A stretch of 39,034 nucleotides of DNA. Origin: Roseofilum capinflatum BLCC-M114 (GTDB lineage Bacteria; Cyanobacteriota; Cyanobacteriia; Cyanobacteriales; Desertifilaceae). The stretch covers positions 1 through 39,034 of the forward strand of contig NZ_JAQOSO010000040.1 of NCBI RefSeq assembly GCF_030068505.1. Direction: 5' to 3'. Below the pieces are notes generated by a model that made no database searches, was not told where the DNA came from, and saw nothing but the letters and a program-made list of their open reading frames with translations. Below are positions 24,419 through 32,269 of the stretch, one piece after another. Within the stretch, counting starts at the first letter, position 1; every line of letters begins with the position of its first letter. The translations under genes and the position numbers were made by a program.

Positions 24419-25330
24419 TTAAGTCCCTGTGGGCACAGACCGCAACAACCGCTCGATAATTACCCTCCCTTGTCGTCCTCCGGCGGGAATCATGCGATGG
24501 CATAGCACATGGGGCGCTAAAAATTTGACATCATCGGGGGTGACATAATCGCGATTTTCTAGAAAGGCTAGAGCTTGGCTGGCTCGTTGCAGGGCGATCG
24601 CCCCCCTGGGACTGACCCCCAAGGTAATCTCTTCATCTTCACGGGTTGCCCGCACCAAATCGACAATATATTGCTGTAGGGGCACTTCTACTTTCACTTG
24701 CAAGCATTCTTTTTGCAGGGTCTGCACTTCTGCTAGAGAAATACAGGGTTTTAGGCGATCGGCATTCTTTTCCCCTGCATGTTGTTGCAACATCTTTAAC
24801 TCTTCTGACTCCGTGGGATAACCCAAGGAAAAGGACAAAGCAAACCGATCCATTTGTGCTTCCGGTAAGGGAAAGGTTCCTTGATATTCCACCGGGTTTT
24901 GGGTGGCAATCACAAAAAAGGGAGACTCTAGGGTATGGGAAACCCCATCCACGGTCACCTGCTGTTCTTCCATGACTTCCAGCAGTGCAGACTGGGTGCG
25001 AGGAGTGGCGCGGTTAATTTCGTCGGTGAGCAGCACATTGGCAAAAATGGGGCCGGACATAAACTTAAACTCTCCAGTGTTGGGGTTCCAGATATTGGTT
25101 CCGGTAATATCGCTAGGGAGTAGATCGGGGGTACATTGAATCCGTTGAAACTTGCCATCAATGGAACGGGCTAAGGATTTAGCCAGCAAGGTTTTCCCCA
25201 CTCCAGGAACATCTTCTAGAAGGGCATGGCCCCCAGATAAAAGGGCCACAAGCACCAGACGAATTGGATCGGCTTTACCGACGATCGCCTGATTCAGGTT
25301 ATCGATTAGTTGCTGGATACGCTCTCTCAT
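24419..25330 (-). CDS. MoxR-family AAA+ ATPase
   Basis: About 303 residues. Predicted cytoplasmic chaperone-type ATPase that, in known MoxR systems, helps assemble or mature a partner protein. Walker A is GVGKT in LLEDVPGVGKTLLAKS; Walker B is VLLTDEINRA; ATQNPVEYQGTFPLPEAQMDRF spans sensor 1 and the MoxR insert; GVSPRGAIALQRASQA is the C-terminal lid signature. A GTG at 25372 would add 14 residues. The ATG at 25330 with GGGGAG upstream gives the MRERIQQLIDNLN start I recognise in this family and is preferred. No VWA/DUF58 partner gene is adjacent here, unlike many moxR loci. Confidence 0.88.
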   Translation of the reverse strand: MRERIQQLIDNLNQAIVGKADPIRLVLVALLSGGHALLEDVPGVGKTLLAKSLARSIDGKFQRIQCTPDLLPSDITGTNIWNPNTGEFKFMSGPIFANVLLTDEINRATPRTQSALLEVMEEQQVTVDGVSHTLESPFFVIATQNPVEYQGTFPLPEAQMDRFALSFSLGYPTESEELKMLQQHAGEKNADRLKPCISLAEVQTLQKECLQVKVEVPLQQYIVDLVRATREDEEITLGVSPRGAIALQRASQALAFLENRDYVTPDDVKFLAPHVLCHRMIPAGGRQGRVIIERLLRSVPTGT

Positions 25331-25445
25331 CCACTCATTACTCCCCAAGTTGATTCTTTTAGAATAGCTCACTCCCTAGATTGAGTCTGTTGTTCGCTAT
25401 CTCCATCTCTGCTGGTCAATTGTGCTTTGGCAGGAAGGTTTGCCC

Positions 25446-26558
25446 TTAATACGGCTCGTCGGGATGGGTGTATCCCAAATGAGTCCAAGCGGCAGGTAGG
25501 GCAATTCTACCGCGAGAGGTGCGCTGTAAAAAGCCAATTTGCAATAGATAGGGTTCATAGACTTCTTCAATGGTTTGGGAGTCTTCCCCGGTAGCAGCAG
25601 CGAGGGTTTCCAACCCGACCGGGCCGCCGCTAAAATTCTCGATCATGGCGCTTAAAATCAGGCGATCTGTCCAATCTAAACCGCAGGGATCGACATTGTA
25701 GAGTTCTAAGGCTTCGGCGGCAATTTCTGAAGAGATGGTTCCCAGTTTTTTCACTTGGGCGTAGTCGCGAACTCGGCGCAAAAGGCGGTTGGCAATGCGA
25801 GGGGTTCCGCGCGATCGCCGGGCAATTTCGGTGGCTCCTTCGGCTGTGATCTCTGTACTTAAGACTTTTGCGGCTCGTTCGACAATTAAACTTAACTCGT
25901 CTAACTCATAAAAGCGTAATCTTTGCAGCAACCCGAAGCGATCGCGCAAAGGAGAGGTTAAGGCCCCGACTCGCGTGGTTGCCCCCACCAGGGTAAAGGG
26001 TTTCAGGGGAATGCTGCGGGTTTTGGCCGTCTTCCCTTTACCCACGGTAATATCTAAGCGGAAATCCTCCATGGCTGGATAAAGTAACTCTTCCGCCACC
26101 CTAGAAAGGCGGTGAATTTCATCCAAAAATAGGATATCTCCCGGTTGCAAACTGACTAATAAACCGACAATATCGCGGGGACGTTCTAAAGCTGGTGCAG
26201 CACTGATTTTGCAGGTCACGCCCATCTCGGAGGCTAAAATTAAAGACATGGTAGTTTTGCCCAAACCCGGCGGCCCGTAGAGCAATAAATGATCCAAGGG
26301 TTCCTTTCGAGCTTTTGCCGCTTCAATGGCAATTTCTAGCACACTTTTGAGGTCTTTTTGGCCCACATAATCGGCTAATCGATGGGGGCGTAATTTTTCT
26401 TCCTGTTTGTCTGTTTCCTCAAAACTCGCTTCCGCTTGTAAGAGGGAATCTTCCCGATCGGGTTCTCGTTTTTTCTGCGCTTCATAGGTTTTGCGACTGG
26501 TACGCATCTGCCGTTTTTTGGGATCGGGAAAGGAGGGGTAGGAAGACTCAATAGCCAT
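25446..26558 (-). CDS. ruvB: Holliday junction DNA helicase RuvB
   Basis: A 370-residue hexameric motor of the RuvABC branch-migration complex. Walker [10 protein letters not shown], Walker [13 protein letters not shown], sensor/arginine-finger region [12 protein letters not shown], and the C-terminal winged-helix DNA-binding domain ending [18 protein letters not shown] are all present. Cyanobacterial RuvB has an N-terminal extension; here about 65 charged residues precede [11 protein letters not shown]. The ATG at 26558 is followed by [17 protein letters not shown]. No ruvA or ruvC is nearby. It is divergent from the 26684 gene across a spacer with two inverted HIP1 sites. Confidence 0.96.
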   Translation of the reverse strand: MAIESSYPSFPDPKKRQMRTSRKTYEAQKKREPDREDSLLQAEASFEETDKQEEKLRPHRLADYVGQKDLKSVLEIAIEAAKARKEPLDHLLLYGPPGLGKTTMSLILASEMGVTCKISAAPALERPRDIVGLLVSLQPGDILFLDEIHRLSRVAEELLYPAMEDFRLDITVGKGKTAKTRSIPLKPFTLVGATTRVGALTSPLRDRFGLLQRLRFYELDELSLIVERAAKVLSTEITAEGATEIARRSRGTPRIANRLLRRVRDYAQVKKLGTISSEIAAEALELYNVDPCGLDWTDRLILSAMIENFSGGPVGLETLAAATGEDSQTIEEVYEPYLLQIGFLQRTSRGRIALPAAWTHLGYTHPDEPY

Positions 26559-26683
26559 AATTTGGGAGCAATTAAAAATTAAAAATTAGATTTCAGATAA
26601 GAAACAGCACAGTAGAATGTTGATAGCGATCGCCTCTTGAGCCATGGCGATCGCTGCTATTGATGTTAATTAAGCTTGAGATG

Positions 26684-27244
26684 ATGTCTTATCCCTCCTT
26701 AACTGTGCCAGAAAACGTCGGCTTTGAACAGGCGATCGCCCTCACCCAAACCTTTCTTGACCTTCTGGAACAGGGAGAAGTCAGCGAAGCAGTGATTGAA
26801 ACCACTGTCAGCGCGTTAGTCAAAACCCAAAACGGAGCCAGGGGATTTTTTGTCACGTATTTGACCGATGAACGGGCTTTGAGCGATCGCCCCACTCCAG
26901 CAGTTATTCGGGGTTTGCAGTCTTCTCCCGAAATGGTTAGCGAACTTCTTGTCAAAAATGTCGCCATGTCTACCGCCATGGCCATCACCCACACTCGCAA
27001 TCAAAACCCAGACCTGGCCGCTAGTTCTCAACAAGTCAGAGACCGCAGTTCCCACCTCATGACCCAACTGCAATTACCCGAAGTCAAAGATAAGGCACAA
27101 CAGCTTTACGAGAGCGCCCAAACGGGAACCGGAGCATACCAAGGTTTCCTAGAGCGCTGGGGGTATGATGCAGAGCAAAAACAAGCCATTCAAGCTGCTC
27201 TAGAACAAATTATACCAAATCTAGAAAAGAATGCTAGGTTATAG
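26684..27244 (+). CDS. Conserved cyanobacterial hypothetical protein
   Basis: About 186 residues, mostly helical, no signal peptide or membrane segment. It begins MSYPSLTVPENVGFEQAIALTQTFLDLL. The middle has TQNGARGFFVTYLTDERALSDRP and the end is RWGYDAEQKQAIQAALEQII. I take it as a conserved cyanobacterial protein of unknown function. In-frame ATGs at 26660 and 26681 are also possible; the MSYPSL start is chosen because the residues before it look non-conserved. A likely terminator follows at 27359. It is divergent from ruvB. Confidence 0.75.
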   Translation: MSYPSLTVPENVGFEQAIALTQTFLDLLEQGEVSEAVIETTVSALVKTQNGARGFFVTYLTDERALSDRPTPAVIRGLQSSPEMVSELLVKNVAMSTAMAITHTRNQNPDLAASSQQVRDRSSHLMTQLQLPEVKDKAQQLYESAQTGTGAYQGFLERWGYDAEQKQAIQAALEQIIPNLEKNARL

Positions 27245-27358
27245 ACCCCCCAAACTCCGTTAATAAGCCTAATGCTGTATTAGGGCAACACTCACTGACC
27301 TCCACAATAGTTTTAACATTTCTTCATAATTTAGAACTCAGTCCCATACAGGCTACAA

Positions 27359-27390
27359 CCCTTGATTCCAAAGGAATTGGGGGTTTTATT
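27359..27390 (+). terminator. Probable rho-independent terminator
   Basis: CCCTTGATTCC can pair along its whole length with GGAATTGGGGG (including three G-U pairs) around an AAA loop, followed by TTTTATT. It lies 115 bases after the 26684-27244 gene and ahead of the shared leader at 27416. Confidence 0.5.
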
Positions 27391-27415
27391 CATTTCAACG
27401 CCCCTTGAGGCAATT

Positions 27416-27538
27416 ATGAAGTTTTATTACAAAATTCCGGATTTTGCATAAAAACACCCCCCCAAAACCTGACTACCTTATAGAAGCCTTCGTTGCTTCT
27501 GCTCAATTATCCATTGTGCATATGCCGAGGATTAACTC
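27416..27538 (+). promoter_or_regulatory. Shared leader/promoter module, copy A
   Basis: From ATGAAGTTTTATTACAAAA through TTTTGCATAAAAA, CCTTATAGAAGC and GCTTCTGCTCAATT (27416-27508) this aligns without large gaps to 32127-32218 in front of the PEP-CTERM gene. AGAAGC (27482-27487) pairs with GCTTCT (27495-27500). GAGGATTAACTCATG supplies the ribosome site. Boxes for a sigma factor are not certain; TATAGA is a possible -10. It is likely a common promoter and 5' leader. Confidence 0.65.
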
Positions 27539-30500
27539 ATGTCTTTAATCAACTGGTTTGACAAACCATCGCCCAAAACCACCAAACCCCAGAACTCTCA
27601 TTCATGTCGGACGAAGTCCGAAACCTTTATTCTCGAACCCATCCTTACCCCCAGTGGTATCGTGGATGGATTCGATGAAACCCCTGATGCCCTTCCCCTA
27701 GAGGATATCGAGGTTCCGGAGGTAGACGCGCCAGAAGTCGCAGATGCACCAGAGACGGAAGACACACAACCAGACATCGCCACTACAGACGAGGTAGAGG
27801 CAGTAGAAACACCCGAAGCGGATAACCTGATTCCAGACGCGGACATTGAGGAGATTGAGTTTATTACCGACTCCCCGACAGCAGACGCTGAAGAAGTTAA
27901 CGGTGTTGAAGCTGTTGAAACAGAATCAGAAATTGACGGTTCCCCAGAGAGTGTTGTCGCGCAAGCCTTAAGCGACGCGCCCAATGCTGACTCAGCCAAT
28001 GAAGATGTTGTTGAGCCTGAACTCACCGTCGATAACGCCGATCCGGAGATTGAACCCGATGACACTACGGGTGAAGAGGATCTCACCGTTGCAGATCGGG
28101 CAGATGAGGCCGTTCCTCCTGAATCTGAAGCTGATGAAGGTGCTGAAGCGGATGAAGACAATGCTGATTTAGGCACTGATGCGGCGATCGCCGACAACCC
28201 AGATGAATCAGCCCCCACGGACTCCGAACCTGAAGAGACTACCGACGAGCCAGTTGAAGACTCAGAAGACAATGAAGAGGCGCAACTGACTCCCGTAGAA
28301 CCCGAAGAACAGTCTCCAGCCCCAACCGGCATCTTCACCGTTGGCGAAACCGGAGAAATCGAAATCGAGTACCTCTTTGACGGCGGCAAATATCAGGGAG
28401 AAGTCGCCCTCTTTAGCTTAGACGGCATGGACGACCTAGAACCCGGTTCAGAAGCCTTTATCCAAGAAGCCGCCGCTCGCGCCTTGGGTATCGAACCCCA
28501 ACCCGATGTAGGGGTGGATTTATCAACCGATTTGTCCGACCCAGATTTAGGTGAACCCGCCCCCACCGACACCGATTTACCCGCCGAAAATGCCCCTAAA
28601 TTGGGTGAAATCGTCATTTCTGACAAAACAGAAGGCGCGAAATTCGAGGGCATTCTAGGCGAAAAGAACTGGAATAAAGGCGAATTTTCCGGCGTGAAAA
28701 CCGTGCAGATGCGCCCTGGGGATACCTTCGGCATCATGCTCGTTCCCAACAAAACCGTACAACAAGTCTTTGACAATCCCAGCATCGGCGGTTCCGGTCG
28801 TCCCCTATTCTCCCTCTCCACCGCTAATCCCGATGGTGGCTTCCATGTCGGACAAATCGCCGATGTGACCGGAGATGGCAATACCTTCGTCATGGAAGAT
28901 ATCCGCGTCGATGGCAGCAGCGACTATGACTACAATGACATCATCTTCCGCATCAAGGGTGCAACTGGCGATGCCGTCGATCTTGATGATGTCATCGATG
29001 CAGACAACGACTGGCGCGAAACCGAACTCGGTCAAGAAATTCTCGACTATGTTTTCGACACTCTAGAACCCGAAGATGTCGCCGCCACCATCACCGATGA
29101 CCTCGACACCGAGCTTGTTCCCGAACTCGAAGACGTTCTCAGCGAGCTGAAAGAACAGTTAGAGGAAATTACCGAAAATCCGGATATCGTCAATGAAGAC
29201 CCACCCCCTGACGCACCCACGGAACAAGAGCAAGATGCCCTCATTGCCGAACTCAACGCCGAACTCGAAGCAGCCTTTGCCGAGTTAACCGAAGACGAGT
29301 TTGCCGATGTTAACGCTCTCGCCGGTAAATTTGAATTCGACCCAGAAGATCAACCCCTCGTCGGAGTCATCGATACCGGATTTGCCGAAACCAACCCCGA
29401 CATTGACGACAGTCGGATTACCCTGGGTAAAGATTATATCGATGGCGACGATAATCCCTTATTAGCCGAAGGGGAAGGAGATGACCACGGGACAAAAGTC
29501 TTAGAAGTCATTGCGGCCACTCAAAACAACAACGTTGGTATTGACGGCGTTAACGATGATGCTCCCCTGTGGTTGGGACGTGCTGTTGGTTCTGGCAAAT
29601 GGGCCGATTCTCTCGTAGAATTTGTCGATGCCGCCAAAGAATCCGAGCAACCCAACGCTGTCGTTAACCTCAGCTTTGATTTAACCCAAGAAAACCCCGA
29701 TGGCTCCATTACCACCCGCACGGAATTTACCGAGCCGGAAATTGCAGCCCTCAAATATGCTCGCGATAACAACGTCTTGATTGTTGCCGCAGCCGGGAAC
29801 CAAGGGGAAGCGGTGATGTCTGCCTTGGGACAAGCTTCTGAGGATTTCGACAACGTGATTACCGTTGGTGCAGCCGATGAAGCCGCAGAACGGGCGGAGA
29901 ATTCTAGCTACGGTAACGGTTTAGACCTGCTTGCTTACGGTAGTAGACTTGATGACCCCACCACTCTGGCACAAGATCCTCAAGTGGATGCCTTTGCTGG
30001 CTTAAGCGCAGAGGAGATTGAGTTAGTTGAGCTTCTGATGGAGCAGTCAGAAGATTCGGGTACAGAGAACGCTGCTACTAATTCTCCTGGTGGTGTTGCG
30101 CCCACTGCACCCATTCCAGACAATAATACTGGGGAAAATGCCAGCACTCCTACTCCAGCCGCTCCTATTCCAGCCAATGAGCCGGGTAGTAGCATCACCA
30201 GCACTGAAACGAGTATTCCGCCATTGCTCAACGATAACTTCAATACCGAGAATCTGGGCACAGGAGACATTGCCACCCTTGACCCCATTCTCGATAATGC
30301 TGACACTTCAGAAAATCGCCTCTTGTCTTCAGAAGAAGAAGCTAAAGCATTGGCAGCGACTCAAAAAATGCTGGCGAATGTCTTGGCTTCCCTGGAAGAT
30401 AGCGACGATAGTGAGTGGGGACAACCTGCTCTTACCGGAACGTCCATTGCTGCGGCTAAAGTGACGGGTGCAGCCTCGCAAGTGTGGGCGGCGAATCCGG

Positions 30501-31582
30501 ATTTGAACTTTGCCCAAGTTAAGGCCATTCTCAAGGACACGGCGGTAGATTTGCATACTCCCGGTTGGGATATGGAAACGGGAGCAGGTTTACTGAATTT
30601 GGGACTAGCAGTGCAAGCGGCATCGCTTACCCAAGGAGAAGCTTACACCCTGGAGAAAGATCCAGTTTTGTCTGGTTTAGGACTGCTCAATGGTGCGGCA
30701 ACTCCCGCAGAACGTCCCGCCTTCTTCAAAAAACTTTGGCGCGGCGTGAAGAGGGTCTTTTCCAAAGTTGTCAGGGTTGTTAAAAAGGTCGTCACTGTTG
30801 TCAAGAAAGTTGTCAACGTTGTCAAGAAGGTGGTGAGCTTTGTTAAAAAAGCTGTTCCTATTCTGAAATCGATTGGCTCATTTGTTTCTGGACTGGCGAA
30901 GAAGTTTGTCTGCTTGCCCATTTTAGGCAAGGTTGGAGTCGTCTTGGGCGGTATTGCTCTGGTTGGGGCGGCCATTGGTGGTGCAGTGTTGTGGTTCAAG
31001 AATAAGAAAAAACAGCAACAACAACAGCAGCAACAACAGGTGGTTGTGCAACAAATTCCCCAGCAAATTTTGGATCTGGAGAATGCTTGGAAACTGCTGA
31101 CTCCTGCCGAACAAAACAATATCGGCCCAGCCCTAAAAAATGGCATCGATCCCAAGTTTCATCCCTTGTTTAACGGCAGCGACCCAGATGGTATCCTTCC
31201 TTTACTGCAAACTATTAGTGGTTTGACTCCTACTCAACGAACCGAGCTGGGTGGTCATGTATTGAATGGTGTACCGGCTTCTTGGACAACGTTCTTTAAT
31301 GGCTCAAACCCAGCTAATCCCAATGTTCCAGCTTCTACTAAAAATGCTTGGAACAGCTTGACTGCTGCTCAGAGGAGTGTCCTGCAACCGTTTATGCTCA
31401 ATGGGGTGAGCAGTCCCTATGGTCGTCCTCTGTTTGATGGTAGTGCCGAAGGTCAGCAAATCACGAACGTTCTAAATACGTTGGGTAGTCAGAACTTGAA
31501 CAATAGTCAGCGCAGTTTGATGATTAGTTTCATGCTGAATCCGGGTGGTATTCCTACTGAATACGAGTCTCGGTTCCCGTGA
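27539..31582 (+). CDS. Large DUF4114 / subtilisin-like (S8) protein with cationic heptad repeats
   Basis: 1347 residues. The N-terminus MSLINWFDKPSPKT has no signal peptide. Residues about 45-260 are very acidic (Glu/Asp/Ala/Pro/Thr). A DUF4114-like domain is at about 385-480 (RPGDTFGIMLVP, then DGSSDYDYNDIIF). A subtilisin-like domain follows: Asp612 (VGVIDTGF), His650 (DDHGTKV), Asn754 (AAAGNQG) and Ser969 (LTGTSIAAAKVTGA). About 165 acidic, Pro/Thr-rich residues are inserted before the Ser. Residues about 1062-1120 are cationic 7-residue repeats (VVKKVVT, VVKKVVN, VVKKVVS), then a membrane helix about 1126-1153, nine Gln, and four C-terminal repeats with LNGV and F-GS motifs. A hairpin element at 27601 adds about 7 residues near the start. 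It is probably a surface or secreted protease; the export route is unknown. Confidence 0.88.
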   Translation: MSLINWFDKPSPKTTKPQNSHSCRTKSETFILEPILTPSGIVDGFDETPDALPLEDIEVPEVDAPEVADAPETEDTQPDIATTDEVEAVETPEADNLIPDADIEEIEFITDSPTADAEEVNGVEAVETESEIDGSPESVVAQALSDAPNADSANEDVVEPELTVDNADPEIEPDDTTGEEDLTVADRADEAVPPESEADEGAEADEDNADLGTDAAIADNPDESAPTDSEPEETTDEPVEDSEDNEEAQLTPVEPEEQSPAPTGIFTVGETGEIEIEYLFDGGKYQGEVALFSLDGMDDLEPGSEAFIQEAAARALGIEPQPDVGVDLSTDLSDPDLGEPAPTDTDLPAENAPKLGEIVISDKTEGAKFEGILGEKNWNKGEFSGVKTVQMRPGDTFGIMLVPNKTVQQVFDNPSIGGSGRPLFSLSTANPDGGFHVGQIADVTGDGNTFVMEDIRVDGSSDYDYNDIIFRIKGATGDAVDLDDVIDADNDWRETELGQEILDYVFDTLEPEDVAATITDDLDTELVPELEDVLSELKEQLEEITENPDIVNEDPPPDAPTEQEQDALIAELNAELEAAFAELTEDEFADVNALAGKFEFDPEDQPLVGVIDTGFAETNPDIDDSRITLGKDYIDGDDNPLLAEGEGDDHGTKVLEVIAATQNNNVGIDGVNDDAPLWLGRAVGSGKWADSLVEFVDAAKESEQPNAVVNLSFDLTQENPDGSITTRTEFTEPEIAALKYARDNNVLIVAAAGNQGEAVMSALGQASEDFDNVITVGAADEAAERAENSSYGNGLDLLAYGSRLDDPTTLAQDPQVDAFAGLSAEEIELVELLMEQSEDSGTENAATNSPGGVAPTAPIPDNNTGENASTPTPAAPIPANEPGSSITSTETSIPPLLNDNFNTENLGTGDIATLDPILDNADTSENRLLSSEEEAKALAATQKMLANVLASLEDSDDSEWGQPALTGTSIAAAKVTGAASQVWAANPDLNFAQVKAILKDTAVDLHTPGWDMETGAGLLNLGLAVQAASLTQGEAYTLEKDPVLSGLGLLNGAATPAERPAFFKKLWRGVKRVFSKVVRVVKKVVTVVKKVVNVVKKVVSFVKKAVPILKSIGSFVSGLAKKFVCLPILGKVGVVLGGIALVGAAIGGAVLWFKNKKKQQQQQQQQQVVVQQIPQQILDLENAWKLLTPAEQNNIGPALKNGIDPKFHPLFNGSDPDGILPLLQTISGLTPTQRTELGGHVLNGVPASWTTFFNGSNPANPNVPASTKNAWNSLTAAQRSVLQPFMLNGVSSPYGRPLFDGSAEGQQITNVLNTLGSQNLNNSQRSLMISFMLNPGGIPTEYESRFP
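27601..27623 (+). repeat. Small TTCATG hairpin element, copy 4 (in frame in the protease gene)
   Basis: TTCATG followed by the hairpin TCGGAC-GAA-GTCCGA and AA. It encodes part of SHSCRTKSE between KPQN and TFILEP. Removing 21 bases leaves CAA ACC in frame (NSQTF), so this copy is compatible with translation, unlike the copy in tnpB. The stem sequence differs from the other copies but stays complementary. Confidence 0.75.
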
Positions 31583-32062
31583 CTGACGACGCTGGCCCAT
31601 CGAATTGCTGCGAAAGAATCGGAAATTCGGCAACTTCAATGGACGATCCAGAGCTTAACAGCACAAACGCATCAGATCAATACGCTGGTTAATCATTATG
31701 AAGGCTTGCGACACCAGTACCAGAGTCAAGCCCATTACTGGAATGGCCGCATCCGTACTTGGGGATTAGTGGGCTATCAATGGCAACCCTATTGGTACAA
31801 ATCTGGGAAACGCTGGCGACAAGGTTGGCGACAAGTCCCGGTTTACGGATGGATTCACGATGTCCAAGCGGAAGCCAATCGTAATGCGATGCAACAAGCG
31901 GCGAATACGGCAGCCCAAATGCGGGATGCGGTTCGGCAGCAGGGACAACCTCAAATGGGGAATAACCAAGCGCAAATTGCTCTGTTGCAACAGCGTATTG
32001 CGACGGCGGGGCAGGAGTTGCAAGTGTTGAGACAACAGCAAGCGGCTGGCGGTTCTCCGTAG
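31583..32062 (+). pseudogene. In-frame coiled-coil reading frame after the protease TGA
   Basis: The frame of the protease gene continues past its TGA (31580-31582) for 159 more codons without a stop. It starts LTTLAHRIAAKESEIRQLQ, a coiled coil, then an aromatic/basic stretch (WNGRIRTWGLVGYQWQPYWY) and a second Gln-rich coiled coil. No ATG or GTG start exists in this frame. The first TTG (31706) sits inside the first coiled coil with no properly spaced ribosome site. It may be a C-terminal part cut off by a nonsense mutation, or reached by TGA readthrough (the next base is C, a leaky context), or a gene with an unusual start. Translation is not proven. Confidence 0.55.
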
Positions 32063-32080
32063 TTGCTATTCAGCCATCAC

Positions 32081-32112
32081 CTGTAGGGGCGAGGGGCCCC
32101 TCGCCCCTACAG
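32081..32112. repeat. Perfect 32-bp palindrome
   Basis: CTGTAGGGGCGAGGGG is followed directly by its exact reverse complement. There is no T tract. The end GCCCCTACAG is shared with the hairpin at 11546-11560, so it is probably a member of a dispersed repeat family. It sits between the coiled-coil frame and the second leader module and could stop or protect transcripts. Confidence 0.85.
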
Positions 32113-32126
32113 CAATTCAGTCGAGT

Positions 32127-32269
32127 ATGAACTTTTATTACAAAACAAGGAGTTTGGCATAAAAATGACCTGAAAAAACTGAGAACCCTATAGAGGCTTC
32201 TATGGCTTCTACTCAATTCTGTGTTCACTTTTTCATCGTCCACATCTACCCTTGAGAGGAATAACACTC
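32127..32269 (+). promoter_or_regulatory. Shared leader/promoter module, copy B
   Basis: 32127-32218 is homologous to 27416-27508: ATGAACTTTTATTACAAAA, then TTTGGCATAAAAA, CCCTATAGAGGC and GCTTCTACTCAATT. AGAGGC (32192-32197) still pairs with GCTTCT (32205-32210) through a G-U pair although the 7-base loop differs. The ribosome site is GAGAGGAATAACACTCATG, similar to copy A but with about 20 extra bases between module and start. Confidence 0.65.

Noticed and set aside
26625-26655. Two inverted GCGATCGC-containing decamers as an operator between ruvB and the 26684 gene
   Set aside because: HIP1 octamers occur throughout the window, in genes and spacers, so a close pair is not good evidence of regulation.
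27598-28389. A 263-codon Ser-rich minus-strand open frame
   Set aside because: It is antisense to the acidic region of the protease gene; Glu/Asp/Ala/Thr codons read as Ser/Ala-rich on the other strand.
31706-32062. TTG at 31706 as a genuine start of a 118-residue gene
   Set aside because: It lies inside the first coiled coil, has no spaced ribosome site, and the same frame is open back to the protease stop; annotated instead as an in-frame continuation.
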